Positions 34,875 to 43,312 of a DNA stretch of 64,000 nucleotides are shown one piece after another. Where the stretch lies: contig NZ_CP092488.2 of NCBI RefSeq assembly GCF_022430545.2, forward strand, positions 3,162,001 through 3,226,000, given 5' to 3'. Numbering within the stretch: the first letter of the stretch is position 1; each line of letters begins with the position of its first letter. The notes beneath the pieces were generated by a model. That model worked only from the letters and a program-made list of their open reading frames with translations. It did no database searches and was not told the DNA's origin. The position numbers and the translations under genes were made by a program. Source of the stretch: Mycobacterium paraterrae (GTDB lineage: Bacteria; Actinomycetota; Actinomycetes; Mycobacteriales; Mycobacteriaceae).

Positions 34875-35476
34875 CCGTTCGCCTTTCGGTGCCGGGTCAG
34901 GCTGGGAATGATGACTTCGTCGACGAGGGCTTCGACCGTCTGGTCGGTGGGTGGCCGGTTAGGCATGATCGACCGGAATATCAGGTACCCAGGTAGCAGG
35001 TCCCAGAGCTCGTCACTGATCGCGGCAGCGTCGATCTCGCCGCGACGGACCGCGTCGCGAAGGACGTCTTGTATGAGGGCTTTTCGTTGGTCGAGGAATT
35101 CGGTTTGCATCGCCGCGTGGAGTGCGGGGTGGCGTGATATCTCGACCATTACCGCACGGATGATGCCGGCCTGTTCGTGTGTTTGTTCGCTGATCACGCG
35201 TCCGAGCTGGACAAGATCGCCGCGCAGCGTGCCGGTGTCGGGATGAACCGCGATCTGCCGGCAGCCTTCGATGAAGGCGGCCAACACCAACTCGGCTTTC
35301 GATGGCCAGCGCCGATAGACGGTGGCCTTGCTGGCCCGGGCCCGGGCGGCGACGGCGTCTAGAGTGAGGCGGTCGTAGCCGTGCTCCTGCAGCAGCTGCA
35401 GCGTCACGTCGAGCAACTCGGTTTCCCGCGGCGACCACGGTGAGGGTTCCATGCCGCGCGGTGCCGTTCGGGTCAC
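34871..35476 (-). CDS. TetR family regulator of the mmpS-mmpL operon
   Basis: 201 residues from GTG 35476. The helix-turn-helix is RETELLDVTLQLLQEHGYDRLTLDAVAARARASKATVYRRWPSKAELV. The C-terminal domain is TetR_C-like (MVEISRHPALHAAM). GTG 35485 and ATG 35452 are alternatives; I chose 35476 because TAGGGT lies exactly 7 nt upstream, predicting a leaderless message. It is first gene of a coupled tetR-mmpS-mmpL operon, so it is probably an autorepressor that senses a pump substrate. In M. tuberculosis mmpS4-mmpL4 the TetR gene is separate. Confidence 0.85.
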   Translation of the reverse strand: MTRTAPRGMEPSPWSPRETELLDVTLQLLQEHGYDRLTLDAVAARARASKATVYRRWPSKAELVLAAFIEGCRQIAVHPDTGTLRGDLVQLGRVISEQTHEQAGIIRAVMVEISRHPALHAAMQTEFLDQRKALIQDVLRDAVRRGEIDAAAISDELWDLLPGYLIFRSIMPNRPPTDQTVEALVDEVIIPSLTRHRKANG

Positions 35477-35483
35477 GGCGATC

Positions 35484-35517
35484 ACCCTAGACGGAAGCGG
35501 CCAGTACTGTCCAGTAC
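35484..35517 (-). promoter_or_regulatory. tetR-mmpS-mmpL promoter with a GTACTG palindrome
   Basis: A perfect palindrome GTACTG-TC-CAGTAC occupies 35504-35517, where the -35 element of the TAGGGT promoter (35484-35489, minus strand) should fall. A further GGTAC half follows at about 35515-35522. This is the likely site of autorepression. Confidence 0.6.
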
Positions 35518-35543
35518 CGTACCGCTGTGAAACTACCGTTCAG

Positions 35544-36287
35544 TCAGTAGCTGAAGTCCCGGATTCCGTCCCAGTCGACCAGTGTCCAACCCAGCGTCGG
35601 GCTGCCGGTGATCACCACGCGGCTGACGTTCGACAGGGGATGAGTCTTCACCAGGCTGTCCTTGGGGTTTTTCACGTTCATCAACGTCCAGTACATGATC
35701 GACTCGCGAGACGAGAACGCCACCGGTTTGGCGTGGCCCTCGTCGTAAATCTTCTGCACCGCCGCAGTGAACTGGTCATTGAACTGATTACCGTTGACCG
35801 AGCCGGGAATGGCGTCCTGGACATCACCGTTCAGCCAGTCCGCCGGCGCAAGCAGATGGGGCGAGCACGTGGCGTCCAACCATCGATCGTGATCCGTTTG
35901 GACGCACGCCCCCTTCGACGGTGTGTGGTTGTACCTGCCCGCGTTGATCTCGTTGAGACCGGGGAGGATTTCGACGGTCTTGCCGAGCGCGTGGGCCAGG
36001 GGCGCAGCGGTCTGCTGGGTACGGGCCATCTGAGAGGCATAGACAGCATCGAAACTGTTGCGGGAGAGCTGATGTGCCAGCTGCTCTGCCTGTGCCCGGC
36101 CTTCCTCGGTCAGATCCGGACCGGGAATGTCGCTGTCGATTATCTTGGCGACGTTGGCTTCGGACTCGGCATGCCGGATGAAGGTCAGCGTGATGCTGCG
36201 GACGTGAGGCGAGCTCGAGCAGGCGCCGACGGTGATGACGGCGGCGAGGACGGCAACGGCCTTCCAGATGACGGTGCGATTGCGCAT
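35544..36287 (-). CDS. lpqD: histidine-phosphatase-family lipoprotein LpqD
   Basis: 247 residues. A lipoprotein signal (VIWKAVAVLAAVITVGACSSS) has the lipobox VGAC with the lipidated cysteine. The mature enzyme has the phosphohistidine motif LTFIRHAESEAN, and the NEINAGRY segment marks the second half of the site. The second catalytic histidine, usual in GHG, is less obvious: FSSRESIMYW appears in its place, so activity may be altered. ATG 36287 starts the signal peptide. It corresponds to Rv3390. Its 5' end faces htdY across 144 bp. Confidence 0.88.
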   Translation of the reverse strand: MRNRTVIWKAVAVLAAVITVGACSSSPHVRSITLTFIRHAESEANVAKIIDSDIPGPDLTEEGRAQAEQLAHQLSRNSFDAVYASQMARTQQTAAPLAHALGKTVEILPGLNEINAGRYNHTPSKGACVQTDHDRWLDATCSPHLLAPADWLNGDVQDAIPGSVNGNQFNDQFTAAVQKIYDEGHAKPVAFSSRESIMYWTLMNVKNPKDSLVKTHPLSNVSRVVITGSPTLGWTLVDWDGIRDFSY

Positions 36288-36431
36288 GGCGATAGCCTGC
36301 CTTGCCCGGGCCCTCGACGTGGGCCGTTTGCCCGGGTTGGCCCGCAAAATCACACAAACGATCGGGTGTGGAATGGCTTAGATCGTTCGAAGAACCTGTT
36401 CGCGGAAACCTGATCGCAGAAGGAGGCCGGC

Positions 36432-37304
36432 ATGGCGATCGACCCGAATGCCGTCGGAGCGACCACCGAACCCGTGCTGTTCGAGTGGACCGATCGCGAC
36501 ACCTTGCTCTACGCCTTGGGTGTGGGCGCCGGACTCGACGACCTGAAGTTCACCACCGAGAACAGTCACGGAATCGACCAGCAGGTATTGCCGACGTACG
36601 CGGTGATCTGCTGCCCGGCATTCGCAGCGGCCGGCAAGGTCGGGTCGTTCAATTGGGCGATGCTGCTGCACGGGTCGCAGGGCATCCGGTTGCACGCGCC
36701 GCTGCCGCCGGCCGGAGGGCTCTCGGTGGTCACGGAGGTGACCGACATCCAAGACAAGGGTGAAGGCAAGAACGCGATCGTCATGTTGCGTGGGCGCGGC
36801 ACCGATCCCGACACTGGTGCGCTGATCGCCGAAACGCTGACCACGCTGGTGATCCGCGGCGAAGGCGGCTTCGGCGGACAACCGGGCGAGCGTCCCGTCG
36901 CGCCGGAGATCCCTGACCGCGAGCCGGATGCCCGGATTGCGCTGCCGACGCGCAAAGACCAGCCGCTGATCTATCGGCTTTCCGGAGACCGCAATCCGTT
37001 GCACAGCGACCCGTGGTTCGCCAAGGAGTTGGCCGGCTTTCCCGAGCCGATCATGCACGGGCTGTGCACCTACGGGTTTTCCGGTCGCGCGCTGATTGCC
37101 GAACTCGGCCATGGGGACGCCCATGCCATCACCGCCATCGACGCGAGATTCACCAAGCCGGTGTTTCCCGGCGAGACGCTGACGACGCTGATCTGGCGCA
37201 CCGAGCCGGGCAAGGCGGTGTTCCGCACCGAAGCCGCCGGGCCCGACGGGAGCAATGCGCGCCTGGTGTTGGAGGATGGAGCGGTCGAATACACCGAGGT
37301 TTAA
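36432..37304 (+). CDS. htdY: (R)-specific 3-hydroxyacyl-thioester dehydratase HtdY
   Basis: A 290-residue MaoC-type double-hotdog protein. The C-terminal hydratase-2 motif YRLSGDRNPLHSDPWFA carries the catalytic Asp and His. The N-terminal hotdog is non-catalytic, as in eukaryotic-type hydratase 2. It interconverts trans-2-enoyl and (R)-3-hydroxyacyl thioesters in fatty-acid metabolism. AGGAGG precedes ATG 36432. It matches Rv3389c in sequence blocks and position. Confidence 0.93.
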   Translation: MAIDPNAVGATTEPVLFEWTDRDTLLYALGVGAGLDDLKFTTENSHGIDQQVLPTYAVICCPAFAAAGKVGSFNWAMLLHGSQGIRLHAPLPPAGGLSVVTEVTDIQDKGEGKNAIVMLRGRGTDPDTGALIAETLTTLVIRGEGGFGGQPGERPVAPEIPDREPDARIALPTRKDQPLIYRLSGDRNPLHSDPWFAKELAGFPEPIMHGLCTYGFSGRALIAELGHGDAHAITAIDARFTKPVFPGETLTTLIWRTEPGKAVFRTEAAGPDGSNARLVLEDGAVEYTEV

Positions 37305-37332
37305 CGGGGTCGCCAGCGTGGCAGTCCCGGGC

Positions 37333-37554
37333 ATGGCATTCAAACTCACCTATAGCGACGGGCAGTCCACGGACTACGACGACAGCACCAAGTGGGAGAT
37401 CGACAACGGTGTCGTCAAGATGGGTCGCGACGAAGGGGACTGGACAGTCTTCGTCTCGCCGAGCCACTGGGCGACACTCGAATTGAATATCGGCGGCGAC
37501 AGCGAATCCGACGACGCCAAGGATAAGAAGTCGGACGACGACAAGGACGACTGA
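37333..37554 (+). CDS. small acidic protein, unknown
   Basis: 73 residues. The N-terminal half is a short beta-type domain (AFKLTYSDGQSTDYDDSTKWEIDNGVV) and the last 24 residues are an Asp/Lys/Ser tail (SESDDAKDKKSDDDKDD). Codon use fits the host. ATG 37333 or GTG 37318 could start it; neither has a strong ribosome site. It follows htdY by 28 bp and may be co-transcribed. Not recognised. Confidence 0.5.
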   Translation: MAFKLTYSDGQSTDYDDSTKWEIDNGVVKMGRDEGDWTVFVSPSHWATLELNIGGDSESDDAKDKKSDDDKDD

Positions 37555-37614
37555 CGTCAGTCGGCCACCGAGATGACCAGTCGAGGGAGAGCTCGCTGAG
37601 CGGCGTTCACCGCG

Positions 37615-38121
37615 TCAAGCGCCGAACAAGAATTCAAGGAAATATGGCAGCTCGATTGGTAGGAAGAATCCCCCGATGACCGGGTCCAGGACCGGGCCAA
37701 GGCCGCTGGCGTACACCGCGTAATCCAAGCCCACAGCAAGATCCCCAATGCCGTCGACGGGAAGGCCGCCGAAGTCGGGGTAGTCGCTGAACGCGGCCGG
37801 GTCCACATAGGTGACCAGCACGCTGAACGGGTCGGTGGGGACGAGTGAAAAGTCGCTGAAACCTGTATGGAAGTCATCGACGCTCGTGGCAAGGTCGGCC
37901 GCCAGGACCGGATCGCTGCTCAGCAACGAGCTGTCGGCCGCGACGGTCCAAGAGTTGAAGCCCGTATCGCCGAAGAGCAGCTCGAACGGGTCTAGTTGTA
38001 CGTCAATGCCACTGTCGGCGTTGGCGGCGGAAGCGGATGCGACCGTTGCGGCAATAACCGCCGCGCCGATAGCTAGCTCAACGCCTACCAAGTACCGGCG
38101 GTTGCGCTTGCGGTTACTCAT
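37615..38121 (-). CDS. secreted protein, unknown
   Basis: 168 residues. A basic N-terminus (SNRKRNRRYLVG) is followed by a signal peptide AIGAAVIAATVASASAANA. The mature part is acidic and rich in Asp, Phe, Leu and Gly (DPFELLFGDTGFNSW, DPVIGGFFLPIELPYF), has no cysteines and shows no catalytic motif. Composition resembles the C-terminal regions of mycobacterial PE-type exported proteins, but no PE domain is present. ATG 38121 has a TAGGAA ribosome site. Confidence 0.6.
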   Translation of the reverse strand: MSNRKRNRRYLVGVELAIGAAVIAATVASASAANADSGIDVQLDPFELLFGDTGFNSWTVAADSSLLSSDPVLAADLATSVDDFHTGFSDFSLVPTDPFSVLVTYVDPAAFSDYPDFGGLPVDGIGDLAVGLDYAVYASGLGPVLDPVIGGFFLPIELPYFLEFLFGA

Positions 38122-38279
38122 ATCGGGATTCCTATCTGAGAAGATGCCCAGCACGTGTCTCACAATTTGCACCGCGGTACAGGCGGTTGAATAAGTACCG
38201 AGCTACTTCATTCGAATGAGGCAACTACTGCATTGCCGCCGACGCGAGGCGATTCGTGCCGTCGCCGGGCATTGTCGGC

Positions 38280-38331
38280 ATTACCCGCGAGGTAATCGTG
38301 GCGCTGACACCCCGCGTCTAACATCGGGGCG
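38280..38331 (+). promoter_or_regulatory. XRE-gene promoter with an ATTACC palindrome
   Basis: ATTACC-CGCGA-GGTAAT (38280-38296, perfect 6-bp arms) lies just before the expected -35 position of a TAACAT -10 (38319-38324), which is 7 nt before ATG 38332. This looks like an autoregulated, leaderless promoter. The rest of the 210-bp gap holds no gene. Confidence 0.55.
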
Positions 38332-39129
38332 ATGACGACCCTGAGCCGGACCCCGCGGGCCACACCGGCGGTCGGTCAACTGCTGCGCGAGTGGCGCGAG
38401 CGGCGCCGAATCAGCCAGCTCGACTTGTCGATTCAAGCCGAGGTCTCGGCTCGCCATTTGAGCTTCGTCGAGACCGGGCGCTCGCAGCCGACACCCGACA
38501 TGATCCTGCGGCTCAGCGAGCAACTCGACGTCCCGCTGCGGGAACGCAACGCACTGCTGCTGGCCGGGGGATACGCGCCCGTTTATCCCGAACATTCGCT
38601 CGACGAGCCGGAGCTGACCCGATTCCGGGCCGCGATGCGCCAGATCCTTGCCGGCCACCAACCGTATCCGGCGCTGGTGATCGACCGCTGGTGGGACATG
38701 CTCGACGGCAACGCCGCAATCGCGGTTCTCATCGAGGGCTGCGATCCGGCACTGCTCACGCCGCCCATCAACGCCATGCGGGTATCGCTGCACCCGGACG
38801 GCATGGCTCCCCGCATCGTCAACCTGCCCGAGTGGCGCGCTCATGCACTCGAGCGACTGCATCGCCAAGTCCGCGCGACGCGCGATCCTCGGCTTGCCGA
38901 GCTGCTGGACGAAGTCACCGCGTACCCGGGCGGTGCGGCCGGGCGCCCCGAGCCCACCGACGTCGCTGTGCCACTTCGGTTGCGGCACAATGGAAAAGAG
39001 CTGGCATTTTTCAGCATTATCGCCGTCGTCGGGGCGCCGTTGGATGTGACGGTGGCCGAGGTCGCAATCGAATCGTTCTATCCGGCCGACGCCGAAACCG
39101 CCGAGGCATTGCATTCGATGGGAAAGTGA
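38332..39129 (+). CDS. XRE-type HTH regulator with MmyB-like ligand domain
   Basis: 265 residues. The helix-turn-helix is LLREWRERRRISQLDLSIQAEVSARHLSFVETGRSQPT. The C-terminal MmyB-like (PAS-fold) domain contains RQILAGHQPYPALVIDRWWDMLDGN and a SLHPDGMAPRIVNLPEWR block. Members bind a small hydrophobic ligand, often fatty-acid-like, and commonly control neighbouring oxidoreductases or thioesterases. The thioesterase gene begins 4 bp after its stop. A palindrome upstream suggests autoregulation. Confidence 0.88.
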   Translation: MTTLSRTPRATPAVGQLLREWRERRRISQLDLSIQAEVSARHLSFVETGRSQPTPDMILRLSEQLDVPLRERNALLLAGGYAPVYPEHSLDEPELTRFRAAMRQILAGHQPYPALVIDRWWDMLDGNAAIAVLIEGCDPALLTPPINAMRVSLHPDGMAPRIVNLPEWRAHALERLHRQVRATRDPRLAELLDEVTAYPGGAAGRPEPTDVAVPLRLRHNGKELAFFSIIAVVGAPLDVTVAEVAIESFYPADAETAEALHSMGK

Positions 39130-39133
39130 GCCG

Positions 39134-39535
39134 ATGACGGACACCGCCGCGACGGAGATGATCCACGGCCTCGTTCCGCTCGCCGTCACGCTGGGCATCA
39201 CCGCGGACGCCGCGGGTCCCGATGAGGTTGTGCTGAGCGTGGATTGGGCCGAGAAACTCACGACGGGAGGCGGCGTGCTGCACGGCGGCATCGTGATGGC
39301 GCTGGCCGACACCTCCGGTGCGGTGTGCGCGTTCCTCAATTTGCCCGAGGGCGCGGGTGGGACCACCACCATAGAGTCCAAGACCAACTTCTTTGCCGCC
39401 ACCCGCTCCGGCACCGTCAAGGCGTACAGCAGGCCGCTGCACGTCGGGCGCCGCGTCATCGTGGTCGAGACGGAGATCCGCGGCGAGGGCGGCAAGCTGG
39501 CCGCGAAAACCATTCAGTCGCAGGCGGTCTTGTGA
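39134..39535 (+). CDS. PaaI-family hotdog thioesterase
   Basis: 133 residues, single hotdog domain. The family signature GGGVLHGGIVMALADTSGAVCAF includes HGG and the Asp of LAD, then GTTTIESKTNFFAA and the VETEIRGEGGKLAAKT strand. It hydrolyses small or aromatic acyl-CoA esters. It forms an operon with the XRE regulator (4-bp gap). Its 3' end overlaps convergent otsB2 by 22 bp. Confidence 0.88.
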   Translation: MTDTAATEMIHGLVPLAVTLGITADAAGPDEVVLSVDWAEKLTTGGGVLHGGIVMALADTSGAVCAFLNLPEGAGGTTTIESKTNFFAATRSGTVKAYSRPLHVGRRVIVVETEIRGEGGKLAAKTIQSQAVL

Positions 39536-40605
39536 TCGAGCTGGCTGGCTAGCCGCTCGGTGAATTCGCGCACCTGGTCAGGGTCGTCCAGCGCGTAGTG
39601 GGCGGCGGTGGCACGGTCGCCGTCGTCGGTGTGCCGCACCATGATCGCGATGCCGTCGTCGGCCACCGCATCGAAGGCATCCTCGTCGGTGATGTCGTCG
39701 CCGAGGTAGATCGGCAGCAGCCGGCCACCACCTTCGTTGTCGCGGATGTAGTCCAACACCCAGCGCAGTGTCTTTCCCTTGTCCCAGTCGACATCTGGAC
39801 GCAGCTCGATCACCTCGCGGCCGGTCGTCACCCGAAGGGCGGTGCGTTGCCCGGCGTCGCGGACGGCCGCGGTCACCTCGCCGACACGGTCCCGCGCCGC
39901 GTTGCGGTAGTGCACGGCGACCCCGAATCGCTTGTGTTCGACTGCCACACCCGCGATGCCGGCGAGTTGCTCGGCCAGCTCGGAGGCGGCCTCGGCCAGC
40001 ACCGGAATCGCCGCGGCTGCCTCGTCGTTCTGGTGGTGCATGCCATCGGGTCCGGTCAACTCGAATCCGTGGCTGCCGGCGTACCACAGGCCGGGAAGGC
40101 CGACCCGCTCGCGGACATCGGCTAGGTCGCGGCCGCTGAGGATGGCCACCGGGCACCGAGTACTCAGCGAGGTCAGCGCCTCCGCGGCGCCGTCGGCTAG
40201 GCGCGCGGTGTCCGGGTTTGTGACGATGTCGGACAGCGTGCCGTCGAAGTCGTAGAACACCGCGGGTTCGCTCGTGACGTCGAGCGCCTGCAGGGCGTCG
40301 GGCAATTCGGACATCCGCCGATCCCCGCTGCGGACGACGACATCGCCGATGCGGTGTCCGGTGGCGAGGTCGATCACCAGCGCGAAACCGGCTGCCCGGG
40401 CGGCTGATGCGCTGTCCTCGGTCGACGTGACGACGGCGCAGCGGCCGGCCCGGACACCGAGGCGATCAGCCGACTCGACGAACGAGGCGGCATCGGATCG
40501 ACTTGTGCGGACGCCCGCCTCGCGCAGCCGGGCCTCGAACGCGTCGTCGGGCTCGGCATCGAACAGCACGGCATCCAGGCGGCGTGGGTCGATGATCACC
40601 GACAT
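39514..40605 (-). CDS. otsB2: trehalose-6-phosphate phosphatase OtsB2
   Basis: 363 residues. An N-terminal HAD-like pseudo-domain (LDAVLFDAEPDDAFEARLREAG) precedes the active HAD phosphatase: FYDFDGTLSDIV (nucleophile DxDGT), SGRDLADVRERVGL, HKRFGVAVHYR, and the metal-binding GDDITDEDAF. It releases trehalose from trehalose-6-phosphate, last step of the OtsA-OtsB route and essential in M. tuberculosis (Rv3372). GGCGGG precedes ATG 40605. The fused N-terminal domain is the mycobacterial form. Confidence 0.93.
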   Translation of the reverse strand: MSVIIDPRRLDAVLFDAEPDDAFEARLREAGVRTSRSDAASFVESADRLGVRAGRCAVVTSTEDSASAARAAGFALVIDLATGHRIGDVVVRSGDRRMSELPDALQALDVTSEPAVFYDFDGTLSDIVTNPDTARLADGAAEALTSLSTRCPVAILSGRDLADVRERVGLPGLWYAGSHGFELTGPDGMHHQNDEAAAAIPVLAEAASELAEQLAGIAGVAVEHKRFGVAVHYRNAARDRVGEVTAAVRDAGQRTALRVTTGREVIELRPDVDWDKGKTLRWVLDYIRDNEGGGRLLPIYLGDDITDEDAFDAVADDGIAIMVRHTDDGDRATAAHYALDDPDQVREFTERLASQLDHKTACD

Positions 40606-40666
40606 TGCCCGCCCCGCCTTCCCGGCCCGCGGTCGCGGTGCCGGTAATCAGGCTAGTCGGTGATCC

Positions 40667-42058
40667 TCAGACCGATTTCTTCTCGAACAGCAGGAGCGAA
40701 TCCTGGGTGAGCATGTCCAGGCGCTCGACGGCGATCTTGATGCTGTCGGCTAGCTCGTCGATGTCGGAGCCGGTGTCGTAGTCCGCGGTGATACCGAACA
40801 CCAAATCATCGGCGTAGCTCAAGATGGCGACACCGGTACGCAGCTGCAATGCGATCGGCGGAATCGGCAGCAGCCGCGCGACGGTGCGACCCATCATCTC
40901 CAGGCGTTGGTGTGGACCCGGAACGTTGGTGGCCAACGTCACGATCCCGCGCTGCGGCAGGCGCGTGAGCAGTCGAATCATCCACGAGGACACCATGAAC
41001 GGGATATAACCGGTCACGGAGACGGCCATGTTGCCCGCCTGCTTCTGGCCACCATTTTTGGTGCGGGTCATCTGGTTGTGCACGGCGAGCAGCTGCTGGA
41101 GCGGATCGCCCTCGTCGACGGGCAGGTAGGGCAGCATGACCGAGATCTTGTTGCCGGGCTTGTCGACAGAATCGGGGGAGCGGACCGACACCGGTACGAG
41201 CGTGCGCAGCGCGTCCGGCCGCGGATCCTCGCCGCGACCGAGCAGAACGGAGCGAAAGCCCTCCGTGATCGCGGCCAGCGCGACGTCGTTAATTGTGACG
41301 TCGAACTTGTCGCAGACGCGTTCGACATCGGCGAGCGGGACGCGGACCGCGCGGTAGCGACGCATGCTTGTCACTGGTCCGACGAGCGACGATCCTGCGG
41401 TTGGGCGCAACAGGCTGCCGGCGATGTCGGTCGCGCCGCCGACCGTACGGGCCACGGCGCTGGTGATACCAGTGGCAGTTCGCCACAGGCTGTTCAATGG
41501 GTTGTTGCGCGGCGGATGGTCGGGAACCGGCGTCAGGTGTGGGCGCCGGTTGGCTCGCTTTGCGACGGGCCGAGCAAACACGTCGCCCTCGACGTCGTCA
41601 CACAGGCGGGCGAGGATGCGGGTCGCCGAGATGCCGTCGGCGAGGCAATGGTGGATCTTCATCAGGATCGCCCACCGATTGCCCTTCAGCCCTTCGATGA
41701 CCCAGCACTCCCACAGCGGGCGGTCGCGATCGAGGCGGCGTTCCAATACATCGGCGGCGACCCGGAACAGTTCGGTGTCATCGCCCGGCCGTGGGACCGC
41801 AATGCGCCGCACATGACGGTTGATGTCGAACGCGGGATCCTCGACCCACTGCGGCGCCCCGAGATCGAAGGGCTGGGTGCGCAGCATCTGAATACATCGT
41901 GGAATCGCTTGAACACGTTGTGCCAGAACAGCTTTGAATTCGTCATACTTGGGCGGCGCGCCATCGATGATCGCGATTCCACCGATTGCCAAACTGACGT
42001 TGCGGTCAGAATCCTCGGCCGCGAGGAATCCCGCATCGAGCGTATTGAGCTGCTCCAC
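40667..42058 (-). CDS. WS/DGAT O-acyltransferase (Rv3371-like)
   Basis: A 463-residue enzyme of the wax ester synthase/diacylglycerol acyltransferase family. The catalytic HHxxxDG is KIHHCLADGISATRI. The N-terminal block LNTLDAGFLAAEDSDRNVSLAIGG and the C-terminal NVPGPHQRLEMMGR and YNLD-like SYADDLVFGI segment are typical. It esterifies acyl-CoA to diacylglycerol or a fatty alcohol to form storage lipid. A GTG at 42058 is used; a better ribosome site is not visible. It matches Rv3371, which sits beside otsB2 in M. tuberculosis too. Confidence 0.92.
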   Translation of the reverse strand: MEQLNTLDAGFLAAEDSDRNVSLAIGGIAIIDGAPPKYDEFKAVLAQRVQAIPRCIQMLRTQPFDLGAPQWVEDPAFDINRHVRRIAVPRPGDDTELFRVAADVLERRLDRDRPLWECWVIEGLKGNRWAILMKIHHCLADGISATRILARLCDDVEGDVFARPVAKRANRRPHLTPVPDHPPRNNPLNSLWRTATGITSAVARTVGGATDIAGSLLRPTAGSSLVGPVTSMRRYRAVRVPLADVERVCDKFDVTINDVALAAITEGFRSVLLGRGEDPRPDALRTLVPVSVRSPDSVDKPGNKISVMLPYLPVDEGDPLQQLLAVHNQMTRTKNGGQKQAGNMAVSVTGYIPFMVSSWMIRLLTRLPQRGIVTLATNVPGPHQRLEMMGRTVARLLPIPPIALQLRTGVAILSYADDLVFGITADYDTGSDIDELADSIKIAVERLDMLTQDSLLLFEKKSV

Positions 42059-42442
42059 GGGTCATCACCGCCGTTTCTCAGGCATTGCATCGCTTGGGAT
42101 CTGTTCAAGTATCGGCGGTGACCACTGGTCAGAGGTGGCGACGACATTAATTCGTGTAAACAACAGGAGTCATTGGGTCGCAACGTAACTGGACACGAGT
42201 AAAAGAATATGTTGCTCTGAGTGTCGGGCGTCACCCTACTAAGGGTGTTCGTTTTCAACGCATTTCATTACGAAGGGCACTGCACGCGCAAATAAGTGTG
42301 CGGTCGGTTTGGCGGCAAGTATCGGCTTGCCTCCGACCGCAACGTGCACGACCCGGGGGCGCGCAAACCGGCGACCGCGCGTGGGCAACTCCGCGCCGCC
42401 CAACCACCCGGCCAAGACAGCCGCTGGCACCTGTAGGCAGAA
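42059..42442. other. 384-bp region without a gene
   Basis: No supported reading frame is present; GC content dips at 42130-42300. Structures seen are a 6-bp-stem hairpin CACCCT-ACTA-AGGGTG (42232-42247) followed on the plus strand by TTCGTTTTC, and the larger hairpin annotated at 42300-42340. Upstream sequence for the WS/DGAT promoter must lie at its left end, but I found no clear hexamers. Confidence 0.5.
42300..42340 (-). terminator. long stepped hairpin downstream of the alpha/beta hydrolase
   Basis: The outer stem GCGGTCGG/CCGACCGC is perfect over 8 bp and the inner stem GGCAAG/CTTGCC over 6 bp, with an asymmetric 6/1 bulge. On the minus strand it is followed by ACACTTATTT. It could end transcription of the hydrolase gene, whose stop is 103 bp away; the T-run is weak. 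Confidence 0.35.
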
Positions 42443-43312
42443 TCAGCGAATTTCCTTCGCGAGTTGGTAGACGGCGTCGGCGATTTCGTCGGGGCAGTCC
42501 TCCTGGACGAAATGCTTGCCTTGCAGCAGTGTCGAGTGATCGAGCCCAGCCGCGCGTTGTGCCTCTAGGCCGTAGCGGCGCCACGTCAGCCCGCGATCGC
42601 GCACTCCCCATACGATTTGTACGGGATACGGTGTGTCTCGCACCGCGGACAGATAAAGATTCTGCTTGGCGGCGGTCAGCTCGAAGCCCCGCATGATCTT
42701 CAGAAAGGCGCGGCCGCCGTCATCACCGAGCAACAATGGTATGTAGCAAGCGATTTCGGCGGCAGGCACATGTCGCGTGACTCCGATGTACCGCATCAAG
42801 GCCAAGAAGATCCCCGGCAGCTGCGTCGATTTCAACCACATTTCACCGACGCCTCGGTGGGCGAACGGCTCCATCATCCATGGCCGATGGAATTTATGCA
42901 CTGCCACGGGCGAGTTGAGCACCGTGAGGGACCGAACCCGGTGTGGACGGGCGGTAGCGAGCTCGAATCCGATCGGCCCGCCGATATCGTGCACCACTAA
43001 ATGGAAACGCTGGAGTTCCAGTGCATCCACAGCTGTTTCGAGCCATCGGCCAAGCCCGGTCCAGCTGTAGTCGGCGTCGGCCGGTCGCTCCGCGAGACCC
43101 AGTCCGGGAAGGTCGATCGCGATGCCGCGCAGTCCTCGGGCGGCGAGCGCAGGCACCACCTTGCGATAGAGGTAAGCCGACGCCGGCACACCATGCACGC
43201 AGACGACCGGTTCGCCGTCGGGTGGCCCGTCGTCAAGCACGAAAGATCGGATACCGCTCGCCGTGAATACCCGGCCCGACGCGCGGTGTCGTTCCAGCAG
43301 CGCGGACGTCAT
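42443..43312 (-). CDS. alpha/beta hydrolase (haloalkane-dehalogenase/epoxide-hydrolase-like)
   Basis: A 289-residue alpha/beta hydrolase. The oxyanion loop is VVCVHGVPASAYLYRKVVPAL. The nucleophile elbow VHDIGGP has aspartate rather than serine, as in haloalkane dehalogenases and epoxide hydrolases. The late histidine is in LLQGKHFVQEDCPDEIA and a helical cap contains MMEPFAHRGVGEMWLKS. It probably hydrolyses an epoxide or C-halogen bond. ATG 43312 overlaps the stop of the upstream frameshifted peroxiredoxin gene, so the two formed an operon divergent from TetR. Confidence 0.85.
   Translation of the reverse strand: MTSALLERHRASGRVFTASGIRSFVLDDGPPDGEPVVCVHGVPASAYLYRKVVPALAARGLRGIAIDLPGLGLAERPADADYSWTGLGRWLETAVDALELQRFHLVVHDIGGPIGFELATARPHRVRSLTVLNSPVAVHKFHRPWMMEPFAHRGVGEMWLKSTQLPGIFLALMRYIGVTRHVPAAEIACYIPLLLGDDGGRAFLKIMRGFELTAAKQNLYLSAVRDTPYPVQIVWGVRDRGLTWRRYGLEAQRAAGLDHSTLLQGKHFVQEDCPDEIADAVYQLAKEIR

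Noticed and set aside
42239..42611. Small reading frames in the gap before the alpha/beta hydrolase
   Set aside because: Arg/Pro/Ala-rich composition, no ribosome sites, and they run antisense or out of frame into the hydrolase.
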